Source: Thermococcus sp. (GTDB taxonomy: Archaea; Methanobacteriota_B; Thermococci; Thermococcales; Thermococcaceae). From it: a stretch of 12,907 nucleotides of DNA. The notes beneath the pieces are model-generated. The model ran no database searches, was not told the origin of the DNA, and worked only from the letters and a program-made list of their open reading frames with translations. Numbering within the stretch: the stretch's first letter is position 1; each line of letters begins with the position of its first letter. Shown piece by piece: positions 1 through 5,598 of the stretch. The stretch is from positions 1 through 12,907 of the forward strand of contig WAMH01000026.1 in the NCBI GenBank assembly GCA_015522395.1. The letters are read 5' to 3'. The position numbers were made by a program, and so were the translations under genes.

Positions 1-672
1 TATGCCCGGCGCCTGGGTTCCCTTCTTGAGGACGAGCAGGGTCTCCATGAGCCCAAGCTCCTCGATCCTCTTGACGTCCCTGCCGTGGCCAGTCTGGATT
101 AGGGCCTTCTCCACGTTCTCGCTCACCGTTCCGGCTATGAAGAGTTTGTCGTGCCCGTCTTCAAGCCAGCGCTTGATGCGCTTCAGCTGATCTTTACTGA
201 AGGCAAGCTCCACCTCCCTCGCTCCGAACTCGACCCCCGTGACGGTGACCCCCACAGGCAGGTTGTCAACCCAGCCGAACTTGGATATAATCTCGCGAAC
301 GGGCATCTCGCCGAAGGTCTCCTTCAGGTAGTAGAGGGGCAGGAGAGCATCTTTAGGCCTAGGGCGGAAGATTCCAATGTCGACGTATACTCCATATCCG
401 ACCTTTCCAAGGTCGATGAACCTTCCGCGGTAATTCTTTCCCTCCTCAATGGCCTTGAGGCTGTAGGGAACCTCGCCGAACTCCTCGCGGACTAGGTTAG
501 CGCTTATCTCTTCGTCTTCTCCCTTGAGCGAGACCTTGACCCAGTTTTTCTTGACCGCAGAGAGCTTCCACTCAACCTCAAGCTCTCCCAGAAGGGCCCT
601 AAGCTTCCTGTCGAGCTTGTGAAAGCCGCTCCTGTCGCCATAAACTTTCTCCAGAATAACAACCTCTTTCAT
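1..672 (-). CDS. DUF2110 family archaeal protein, 3' end cut by window edge
   Basis: This reading frame stays open from an ATG at 672 to base 1, giving 224 codons with no stop, so only the extreme C-terminus is probably missing. The protein starts MKEVVILEKVYGDRSGFHKL. Around residues 83-99 it has an S1/OB-like strand pattern (GRFIDLGKVGYGVYVDIGI). I recognise it as the DUF2110 family (PF09883) found beside TFE in Thermococcales; this rests on memory. An in-frame ATG at 678 is possible, but GGGAGG would then sit directly against it. From 672 the same site has a normal 6-base spacing. It lies 45 bases downstream of tfe on the same strand with no separate TATA box seen, so it is probably co-transcribed. 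The function is unknown. The OB-like core and the TFE partner suggest nucleic acid binding, which is inference. Confidence 0.8.
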   Translation of the reverse strand, partial: MKEVVILEKVYGDRSGFHKLDRKLRALLGELEVEWKLSAVKKNWVKVSLKGEDEEISANLVREEFGEVPYSLKAIEEGKNYRGRFIDLGKVGYGVYVDIGIFRPRPKDALLPLYYLKETFGEMPVREIISKFGWVDNLPVGVTVTGVEFGAREVELAFSKDQLKRIKRWLEDGHDKLFIAGTVSENVEKALIQTGHGRDVKRIEELGLMETLLVLKKGTQAPGI

Positions 673-717
673 TCTCATCCTCCCCGAAGTTCGCTTCCAT
701 TCAAATCCATAGAACGC

Positions 718-1284
718 TCAGCTCGCTTCTTTTCCCTTCGATTTTGGCCTTCTGGAGGATTTCCTCGGCTTCTTCTTCAGGCCAAGCTCTATCTCCAGCT
801 CCTCGATGCGCTTCTTCAGGTCCTCAACTACTTCCGTGTTGTCGTACTGCATTAGCATCTTCCCGCATATGGGGCACTGGAACTCGTACTCCATGGCCTC
901 GTCGAAGGTGAGCTTTGGATGACCCTCCGTCCCGCACCAGTAGTAGATCTCGCTGGTTTCCTCCTCGAGCATCTCCTTGAGCTTCTTCAGCTCGGCCATC
1001 TTCCTGGCACGGAGTATCTCGGGGAGCCTCTTGGTCTCGAGGTGCCAGTAGTAGTAATACCAGCCGGTTTCCTTGTCCCTTATGCGCTTGAACTCCGCCA
1101 GTCCCTGATCGTAGAGCAGGTAGAGAACCTTTCGAACAGTGTTCACCCGTATTCCCGTCGTCTCGGCCAGTTCCTCGTCGGTAGCTTCCTTTTTCTTCTC
1201 GAGAGCCTTGATTACCTCGACGGCTTCTTCCCCACCAAGTTCCATGGCGAGGTCAAGGAGTTCCTTGTTCTTCCGTCTTGCCAC
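718..1284 (-). CDS. tfe: Transcription factor E (TFE, TFIIE-alpha homologue)
   Basis: General archaeal transcription factor that assists DNA opening and stabilises the RNA polymerase initiation complex through the clamp. The 188-residue protein has an N-terminal extended winged helix (about residues 5-85, including TDEELAETTGIRVNTVRKVL and the aromatic run GWYYYYW at 74-80). A charged helix follows (90-112), then a zinc-ribbon region (114-145, with FDEAMEYEFQCPICG), a coiled coil (150-170) and a basic lysine/arginine tail. The ribbon has only C117, C137 and C140; the expected fourth ligand is replaced by a CGTEGH segment, in which H122 could serve. I recall this from other Thermococcales TFEs, so it is probably functional. 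The start is GTG at 1284 with GGAGGT eight bases upstream. It begins an operon with the DUF2110 gene. Confidence 0.95.
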   Translation of the reverse strand: MARRKNKELLDLAMELGGEEAVEVIKALEKKKEATDEELAETTGIRVNTVRKVLYLLYDQGLAEFKRIRDKETGWYYYYWHLETKRLPEILRARKMAELKKLKEMLEEETSEIYYWCGTEGHPKLTFDEAMEYEFQCPICGKMLMQYDNTEVVEDLKKRIEELEIELGLKKKPRKSSRRPKSKGKEAS

Positions 1285-1365
1285 CTTTCACGACCTCCAG
1301 GAGAATATTGAATACTCCGAGCAGAGCATCCCGTGACCATCCAATAACCAACTATGTGTGCCCGA

Positions 1366-1381
1366 GTATATATAGGTTTTT
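1366..1381 (-). promoter_or_regulatory. TATA/BRE promoter of tfe
   Basis: On the minus strand a CCTATATATA box (1367-1376) is preceded by an A-rich BRE-like stretch (1377-1381). Adding about 25 bases puts transcription start near 1345, giving a leader of about 60 bases before the GTG at 1284. This is long by Thermococcales standards. Confidence 0.65.
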
Positions 1382-1401
1382 GTCAGAACGACAACCATAA
1401 T

Positions 1402-1415
1402 GAACAGAAAAGAGC
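1402..1415 (-). terminator. Possible T-rich terminator of the small gene upstream of tfe
   Basis: Just after the stop at 1418, the minus strand reads CTCTTTTCTGTT without a stem. Thermococcales often terminate on T-rich runs. It lies before the tfe promoter, so it could separate the two units. The T run is short and the call is weak. Confidence 0.3.
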
Positions 1416-1417
1416 AT

Positions 1418-1705
1418 TCAACCCGTGAAGTACTCGTTGAGGAGCTCCTTGGCGGACGGCTTGTAGAGTTCTAGAACCTCTATCTTCTCTATGACGTTCC
1501 CCTCGCGGAGCTGGAGCTTTACCTTGCCGCCGTAAACCTGGAGATCGTCCAGCATGCCGTAGATGGCATCCTCTGCTTCTAGTGGCGTCTTAAACTTCAT
1601 TATGTACTCCTCACCCTCTGAGAGGATGAGCTTGACCCAGTACTCGTTCTTCCTTTTGAAAGGACGGGTGATCTTGGGCTTGAAGTTGTCGATTACAACC
1701 TCCAA
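1418..1705 (-). CDS. Small conserved-looking protein of unknown function
   Basis: I do not recognise a family. The protein has about 95 residues, starting MEVVIDNFKPKITRPFKRKN. It is rich in charged residues and alternating hydrophobics (for example EYIMKFKTPLEAEDAIYGML and GGKVKLQLREG), suggesting a small soluble alpha/beta fold with no membrane segment. A GTG at 1714 would add MAL, but the strong site GGAGGTG overlaps that codon. The same site is six bases from the in-frame TTG at 1705, so TTG is the better start. The gene sits between the kinase and tfe on the same strand, 99 bases after the kinase stop, and has AT boxes of its own upstream. The ribosome site, codon texture and lack of a competing frame support a real gene. 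Nothing in the sequence indicates a role. Confidence 0.75.
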   Translation of the reverse strand: MEVVIDNFKPKITRPFKRKNEYWVKLILSEGEEYIMKFKTPLEAEDAIYGMLDDLQVYGGKVKLQLREGNVIEKIEVLELYKPSAKELLNEYFTG

Positions 1706-1733
1706 GAGTGCCACCTCCGGTCTAATGAGTTTT

Positions 1734-1758
1734 GGGCCCTCTAAGACTTTTAGGGTCC
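1734..1758 (-). repeat. Inverted repeat upstream of the small gene
   Basis: GGGCCCT (1734-1740) and AGGGTCC (1752-1758) form a seven-base stem with one G-T wobble around an 11-base spacer. It falls between a possible TATA box and the start codon of the 1418-1705 gene, overlapping the expected transcription start. It could be an operator or may be chance. Confidence 0.35.
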
Positions 1759-1760
1759 GG

Positions 1761-1770
1761 ATTTTTAAGG
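1761..1770 (-). promoter_or_regulatory. Likely TATA box of the small gene upstream of tfe
   Basis: The minus strand reads GGAAACCTTAAAAATCC here, with a BRE-like purine stretch before the AT box. Transcription would start near 1740, giving a leader of about 35 bases to the TTG. A second candidate, CCTAAAAG near 1745-1755, would start transcription near 1725. Confidence 0.45.
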
Positions 1771-1804
1771 TTTCCTGCCCTTGGATTTATCGAACCCCTC
1801 GTAT

Positions 1805-2707
1805 TTAAACGTTGTGAGACTCACCACTCCACGGGAGTTCCAAGCCCAGCTCTCTGGAGACCTCGATGACTTCACCGAGGGGTCTCACAGCGCTCCTAGC
1901 CCCAACCTTCTGAACCGTGAGATAAGCGAGCAACATGCCCATCCTTGCCGAATCCGCCAGAGACCAGCCGTTCAGGATCCCGTAGATAACGCCGGCATCA
2001 AAGGAATCTCCCGCACCGGTAGAATCAACAACTTTGGCGCTCAGGCCCCTTATTTCCTCCACGTTCCCTTTGCTGTCCCTTATCAGCGCCCCGCCGCCGT
2101 TCAGGGTTATGATGAGGTTTTTGGCTCTGGATAGCGACGGGTCGAGCGAGCCGAACTTCCTCCTGTATTCGTCCTCGTTCATCATCAGGTAATCGACCAT
2201 GCCCTCTACCTCCTTTGAGAGTGGAGCTTCGCCTATGTCCAGCGATGTCGTGATCCCCTTCTCATTCGCGAACCTTACAACGGCCTCTATCGTTTCCACG
2301 GGATTTGAGGAGAGGTGCACGTGCCTTGCCCTTGAAAGGTAGTCGAAGTCCACCTCCTTGAAGAGGTTCGCGCCGGGGTACTTCACTATCCTCTTATCGT
2401 CGCCGTGGACCATCGCTATCGCAACCCCCGAGGGAGCGTCGACCCTCTTTATCCCGGAGGTGTCAACACCGATCCCCCCGAAGAACGCGAAGTGGGCATC
2501 CCCTATCTCATCCCTTCCGACGGCGCCTACGTAGCCGGTTTTCAGTCCAAAGTGCGCCAGCCAGGTTATCGTGTTCGCGGCCGCTCCGCCGAGTCCGAAG
2601 AAAGCCTCCCTTGCGTTCACCTTCTCGTGGAACTCGGGGAACCTCTCGAGGAGCATTATGATGTCGTAGTTGAGGTTGCCAATCCCCACCACGTCAAGCC
2701 TCTCCAT
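1805..2707 (-). CDS. PfkB-family carbohydrate or nucleoside kinase
   Basis: Ribokinase-fold enzyme that transfers a phosphate to a sugar, sugar phosphate or nucleoside in the cytosol. The 300-residue protein begins MERLDVVGIGNLNYD. It has the first PfkB signature (GLGGAAANTITWLAHFG, 38-54), a Mg-binding NxxE motif (N177-E180) and the second signature DSTGAGDSFDAG with catalytic D234. Length and motif order fit a complete enzyme. The ATG at 2707 is preferred because a GGGGTGG site lies five bases upstream; a GTG at 2716 would add three residues. The substrate cannot be read from sequence. In Thermococcales, relatives include ADP-dependent ribose-1-phosphate kinase and nucleoside kinases of the nucleoside-salvage/Rubisco pathway, so those are the first candidates. 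It is transcribed away from the COG2150 regulator gene and may share its control. Confidence 0.9.
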   Translation of the reverse strand: MERLDVVGIGNLNYDIIMLLERFPEFHEKVNAREAFFGLGGAAANTITWLAHFGLKTGYVGAVGRDEIGDAHFAFFGGIGVDTSGIKRVDAPSGVAIAMVHGDDKRIVKYPGANLFKEVDFDYLSRARHVHLSSNPVETIEAVVRFANEKGITTSLDIGEAPLSKEVEGMVDYLMMNEDEYRRKFGSLDPSLSRAKNLIITLNGGGALIRDSKGNVEEIRGLSAKVVDSTGAGDSFDAGVIYGILNGWSLADSARMGMLLAYLTVQKVGARSAVRPLGEVIEVSRELGLELPWSGESHNV

Positions 2708-2754
2708 CGGGACCACCCCATACCCCTCGAGCTTCGGGCTTAATAACCTTCCGA

Positions 2755-2772
2755 GGGGAAAGATTTAAATAT
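2755..2772 (+). promoter_or_regulatory. Promoter of the COG2150 regulator; AT box may also serve the kinase
   Basis: A BRE-like purine run (2755-2763) leads into TTTAAATAT (2764-2772), putting plus-strand transcription start near 2792. The box is nearly symmetric. On the minus strand the same bases read ATATTTAAAT, and a start near 2742 would give the kinase a leader of about 35 bases. A separate minus-strand box at 2739-2747 (GTTATTAAG) is an alternative for the kinase, nearly leaderless. Confidence 0.65.
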
Positions 2773-2779
2773 CCATTTC

Positions 2780-2795
2780 TACACATTTATGTGTA
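2780..2795 (+). promoter_or_regulatory. 16-nt palindromic operator over the regulator's transcription start
   Basis: TACACATTTATGTGTA is a perfect 7+7 inverted repeat around TT. It starts eight bases after the TATA box and covers the predicted start site near 2792, where a bound dimer would block initiation. The downstream gene encodes a helix-turn-helix protein, so autorepression is the simplest reading. I saw no second full copy in the window. Confidence 0.6.
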
Positions 2796-2809
2796 AGAGG
2801 TGAACAAAA

Positions 2810-3403
2810 ATGATGCTCGTACTCGAGGCCTACTTCAAGAATTACCCCGCGAGGAGAAAGGTGGCGGAGTTCCTCTTCGAGAACGGCCTGAGCGTTAAGA
2901 ACGGCAAGATCTACCTGAGGGACGTTGAGATCCCGATAAGCGAGCTTGCCAGGATAATCGGCGTCAACAGGAAGATAGTCTACCACACCATCGATTACAT
3001 AGAGAAGACATACCCTCTAAAGCTCATCTTCGAGAAGCTCAACCCACTGCCGAGCCTCATCGACGTGGCCCCGCTGATGGGCTGGGAGGTTCTTGAGATA
3101 GAGCTCGACAAGGGGAGATACCTAAAGGGCTTTTCTGACGTTTTAGAGCTCCTCCACGAGAACAACGTTCCTGTGATGGAGGTGTTCAGCAGGAACCTTA
3201 GAGAGGAGCCCACGAAACTCTACATCGTCATAGACGGAACGCTCCCCGTTGAGGTCTTCGTCCGCGTTAAGGAGATGGAGGGGTTCAAAAAGCTCATCCT
3301 CCACACTCCCGAGAAGGACAAGGAGAAACTGGTCTGCAACTACTGCGAGGTCAAGTACTGTCCCAAGAGGGCCCTCATCGAGAGGCTCTCTGCTACCCGG
3401 TGA
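2810..3403 (+). CDS. COG2150-type HTH/ACT-domain regulator of amino-acid metabolism
   Basis: Predicted cytosolic DNA-binding regulator that senses a small ligand, probably an amino acid. The 197-residue protein has a helix-turn-helix at about 40-68 (VEIPISELARIIGVNRKIV). An ACT-like region at about 92-165 has the alternating strands WEVLEIEL, VPVMEVFSR, KLYIVIDG and FKKLILHTP. A C-terminal cysteine cluster has C176, C179 and C184 (CNYCEVKYC), which may bind metal or sense redox. Assignment to COG2150 is from memory of the architecture. The start is the ATG at 2810 with AGAGGTGA six bases upstream; an ATG follows directly at 2813. A palindrome lies over its promoter. Its last 11 bases overlap the 3' end of the convergent acylphosphatase gene. 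Confidence 0.85.
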   Translation: MMLVLEAYFKNYPARRKVAEFLFENGLSVKNGKIYLRDVEIPISELARIIGVNRKIVYHTIDYIEKTYPLKLIFEKLNPLPSLIDVAPLMGWEVLEIELDKGRYLKGFSDVLELLHENNVPVMEVFSRNLREEPTKLYIVIDGTLPVEVFVRVKEMEGFKKLILHTPEKDKEKLVCNYCEVKYCPKRALIERLSATR

Positions 3404-3668
3404 CCCTGAAGCCCTCCAGCCCCTCCGGCTCCTCCCATTTTACCTCGACCTTTGTGACCCTGGCCATGGGCGGCCCCTGATGAGCCCAGCCGATTAAGGT
3501 CTCAACCCTCTCCTCCTCCCCCTCGATTACGGCCTCAACGGTTCCGTCCGGGAGATTTCTCACCCAGCCGGCCAGACCGAGTTTTCTGGCTTCCCTCTGC
3601 ATGCTCCATCGGAAGCCGACGCCCTGAACGCGACCGTGGATTCTGAGGTGTGCCCTCACCCTGTTCAT
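3393..3668 (-). CDS. acyP: Acylphosphatase
   Basis: Small cytosolic enzyme hydrolysing acyl phosphates such as carbamoyl phosphate or 1,3-bisphosphoglycerate. The 91-residue protein has the phosphate-binding loop GRVQGVGFR (12-20) with catalytic R20. The second signature GWVRNLPDGTVEA (34-46) carries catalytic N38. The ferredoxin-like fold ends in the usual GFRVTG strand. Length is typical and all key residues are present. The start is ATG at 3668 with GGAGGGG just upstream. The gene is divergent from cutA and its stop lies inside the 3' end of the COG2150 regulator gene, an 11-base tail-to-tail overlap. Confidence 0.95.
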   Translation of the reverse strand: MNRVRAHLRIHGRVQGVGFRWSMQREARKLGLAGWVRNLPDGTVEAVIEGEEERVETLIGWAHQGPPMARVTKVEVKWEEPEGLEGFRVTG

Positions 3669-3695
3669 GGCCCCTCCCTTCGGTAATTTCCCGCA

Positions 3696-3712
3696 ACCGA
3701 TTTAAGCTTATC
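3696..3712. promoter_or_regulatory. Shared AT box between acyP and cutA
   Basis: The core TTTAAGCTTA reads TAAGCTTAAA on the other strand. On plus, ACCGATTTAAG gives a start near 3727 and a leader of about 13 bases to cutA. On minus, GCTTAAATCG gives a start near 3679 and a leader of about 11 bases to acyP. No other AT box lies in the 71-base gap. Confidence 0.6.
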
Positions 3713-3739
3713 CGTCAATTGAGGGATGGTGGTGAGTAC

Positions 3740-4054
3740 ATGGAGGCGATATTGGTTTACACAACTTTTCCGAACTGGGAAAGCGCAAAGAAGGTCGTTA
3801 AGGAGCTCCTCGAGCGGAAGCTTGCGGTCTGCGCAAACATGCGCGAGCACGAGGCGATGTACTGGTGGGACGGAGAGATAAGGGATGAGAAAGAAATAGG
3901 TGTCATCCTCAAGACCGAGGTGAGCAAGTGGAAGGAACTCAGAGACACGATAAGGGAGCTCCACCCCTACGAGATCCCGCTTATAGCGAGGATAGACCTC
4001 GACAAGCTCAACCGCGAGTACTCCGAGTGGATGGCACGGGTGCTCTTCGGATGA
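3740..4054 (+). CDS. cutA: CutA1 divalent-cation tolerance family protein
   Basis: Small trimeric cytosolic protein of the CutA1 family, linked to metal-ion tolerance; its biochemical role is unsettled. The 104-residue protein begins MEAILVYTTFPNWESAKKVV. It contains C31 in the AVCANM segment, the conserved YWWDGEI (41-47) and the family signature HPYEIP (75-80). Length is typical. A longer in-frame version from 3650 exists, but the predicted transcription start near 3727 falls inside that extension, and the ATG at 3740 has GGTGA four bases upstream. Its stop overlaps the start of the DUF99 gene by ATGA, so the two are translationally coupled. Confidence 0.93.
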   Translation: MEAILVYTTFPNWESAKKVVKELLERKLAVCANMREHEAMYWWDGEIRDEKEIGVILKTEVSKWKELRDTIRELHPYEIPLIARIDLDKLNREYSEWMARVLFG

Positions 4055-4638
4055 TACGGAAGGTCAAGCCACAGATTCGCGTAGTAGGCTTCGACGACGG
4101 GACGTTCTCCTTTTCCTCCAAACTCGGGAGGGGGAAAACAGTCCTCATCGGCGTCGTCATGAAGGGTTCCCAAGAAGTGGTCGGCGTTCTCTCGCGCTGG
4201 ATAACCGTGGACGGAAGAGATGCCACCGACGCGATGATCGACGCGGTTCTGAGCTCCCGCTTCAAGGACCTCCGCGTCATCCTCCTCAGGGGGGTAACCT
4301 ACGGGGGCTTTAACATTGTGGACGTTGAGAGGATTTACAGGGAGACGGACCTTCCTGTTGTGGTTGTCGTCAGGAAAAAACCTGACCTAAAAGCCATGGA
4401 AAGCGCCCTGCGGAAGCACTTCCCGGATGCTGAAGAGCGCATTGAACTCCTCAGGGGGGCTCCACCGCTCTTTGAGATCCTTCCGGGGAAGCTCTACCTC
4501 CAGGCGGTTGGAGTTGATGAAAGAACCGCGGAGGAAATAGTCAGGGTAACCACTAAAACGGGCCTCATCCCCGAACCCCTCAGGCTGGCCCACATGATAG
4601 CCTCGGCTGTGATGACCGGCGAGAGCACGAGGGAGTAG
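4051..4638 (+). CDS. DUF99 family protein (endonuclease V-related fold)
   Basis: The 195-residue protein begins MIRKVKPQIRVVGFDDGTF and belongs to the archaeal DUF99 family (PF01949), recognised from the VVGFDDG start, the VVMKGSQEVVGVLSRWITVDG region and VILLRGVTYGGFNIVD (about 72-90). The family is thought to be related to endonuclease V in fold; the D15-D16 pair sits where that family has its first metal-binding aspartate. The substrate is unknown and nuclease activity is not proven. The ATG at 4051 overlaps the cutA stop as ATGA. A longer frame upstream lies entirely inside cutA and is rejected. A C/D box sRNA gene begins right after the stop. Confidence 0.88.
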   Translation: MIRKVKPQIRVVGFDDGTFSFSSKLGRGKTVLIGVVMKGSQEVVGVLSRWITVDGRDATDAMIDAVLSSRFKDLRVILLRGVTYGGFNIVDVERIYRETDLPVVVVVRKKPDLKAMESALRKHFPDAEERIELLRGAPPLFEILPGKLYLQAVGVDERTAEEIVRVTTKTGLIPEPLRLAHMIASAVMTGESTRE

Positions 4639-4647
4639 GTTTATAAG
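4638..4647 (+). promoter_or_regulatory. TATA box of the C/D box sRNA gene
   Basis: GTTTATAAG directly follows the DUF99 stop. Adding about 25 bases gives a start at 4668-4670, exactly at the 5' terminal stem of the sRNA below. No protein start lies downstream on this strand before the convergent gene. Confidence 0.65.
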
Positions 4648-4667
4648 CCCGCGGGAAAAGAGGGAAA

Positions 4668-4733
4668 GGACCGATGATGGCAACAGGGTAGCTACTGAAC
4701 CGTACCGTGATGAAGCCGTTCCAGTCTGAGGTC
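4668..4733 (+). ncRNA. C/D box guide sRNA (rRNA 2'-O-methylation guide)
   Basis: All parts of an archaeal C/D sRNA occur in order. They are the C box ATGATGG (4674-4680, last base G instead of A), a 14-nt guide (4681-4694), the D' box CTGA (4695-4698), an 8-nt spacer, a perfect C' box GTGATGA (4707-4713), a canonical 12-nt guide (4714-4725) and the D box CTGA (4726-4729). GACC (4669-4672) pairs with GGTC (4730-4733) as terminal stem. A TATA box sits 25 bases upstream. The D guide AGCCGTTCCAGT can pair with the conserved 23S P-loop sequence ACUGGGGCGGU using three G-U pairs, placing the methyl group at G2251 (E. coli numbering, from memory). The D' target was not identified. The RNA would act with L7Ae, Nop5 and fibrillarin. 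It ends one base before the stop codon of the convergent stress-protein gene. Confidence 0.85.
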
Positions 4734-5570
4734 TCATTCGCACGGCACTAACAAGACAGGGAGCTTTGAGTCCCTTATCACCCTCTCCGCTGTCGAACCG
4801 AGGAGCAGGTCCTTCAGAACGCTCCTGCCCTTCTTTCCGAGCACTATGAGCGTGGAGTTCTTGGCTATCGCGGTGCCTATTATAGCCTGGCTCGCCGTTC
4901 CTACCATCACCTCAGTCTCGAACTTCTCACTGAGGCCCTTCGCTGACTTCTTAAGGTTCTCCTTGGCGAGGGCTATGTTGTGCTCCAGTTCCTCCATCCT
5001 GCCGTAGTCAACGGAGTGGAGGAGTACCCCTCTCTCCACCAGCCCCTCGAACTTCCTGACCGTCTGGATGACCTTTATCGAACACCTAGAGAAGTCCAGC
5101 GCAACGAGCGGCCGCCTGAATACCTCGGAGCACTCCTTCGATGGAACGAACTTATCGCCTTCCTTGATGTATTTCAGGAGCAGAACGGGCCGCTTGGTGG
5201 CCCTTGCAAGGTTTGATGCCGTGCTACCAACGAACATGAGACGCCAGATGTTCTCCCCGACGCTGGGTATGACTATGAGCTCAACGTTGCCCTCCTCCGC
5301 CGCGGATGCTATCTCAACGGAGGGAATGCCTATTATCACCTTCGTGACAACCTTCGCACCGGTTTTTTTGAGTTCCTCCCCGAGCCGGCGAAGCTTCTCC
5401 CTGTAAACCTCCTCGAGTTCGAATGCCTCGAACTCGGCAACCGTGACATCTATGACGTGAACGAGGTATATCTCCTCAACGCCGGCCTCGACGAGCTCAG
5501 GAAGGCAGTGCCTCATAGCGTGGAGGGAAACCTCCGAAAAGTCCGTGGGGTAGAGCACTCTCCTGAACAT
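4734..5570 (-). CDS. Tandem universal stress protein (two UspA domains)
   Basis: Cytosolic protein of 278 residues made of two UspA folds, which usually bind ATP. Domain 1 (about 1-140) starts MFRRVLYPTDFSE and ends with SVGENIWRLMFVGSTASNLA; here the ATP-loop pattern GxxGx9GS has proline at its first glycine. Domain 2 (about 155-278) starts PLVALDFSR and keeps the full pattern (GKKGRSVLKDLLLGST). So domain 2 probably binds nucleotide and domain 1 may be altered. The ATG at 5570 is chosen because GGTGGG lies four bases upstream and the promoter predicts transcription starting near 5580. An in-frame ATG at 5588 would lie outside that transcript. The gene is divergent from the ABC operon and convergent with the sRNA. 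Confidence 0.9.
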   Translation of the reverse strand: MFRRVLYPTDFSEVSLHAMRHCLPELVEAGVEEIYLVHVIDVTVAEFEAFELEEVYREKLRRLGEELKKTGAKVVTKVIIGIPSVEIASAAEEGNVELIVIPSVGENIWRLMFVGSTASNLARATKRPVLLLKYIKEGDKFVPSKECSEVFRRPLVALDFSRCSIKVIQTVRKFEGLVERGVLLHSVDYGRMEELEHNIALAKENLKKSAKGLSEKFETEVMVGTASQAIIGTAIAKNSTLIVLGKKGRSVLKDLLLGSTAERVIRDSKLPVLLVPCE

Positions 5571-5598
5571 GTTTCCCACCGGACGCATTTGGGACGCA

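Noticed and set aside
3650..3739. N-terminal extension of CutA
   Set aside because: The extension covers the shared promoter and its sequence is unlike CutA; the ATG at 3740 has a good ribosome site and matches the family start.
4681..4694. D' guide pairing with the 16S 790 loop (UAGAUACCC)
   Set aside because: There is a mismatch at the fourth position, next to the methylation site, and the archaeal version of the loop (CCCGGG) breaks the rest of the pairing.
5571..5588. Longer start for the stress protein (ATG 5588)
   Set aside because: The predicted transcript begins near 5580, so this codon would not be in the mRNA; no ribosome site precedes it.
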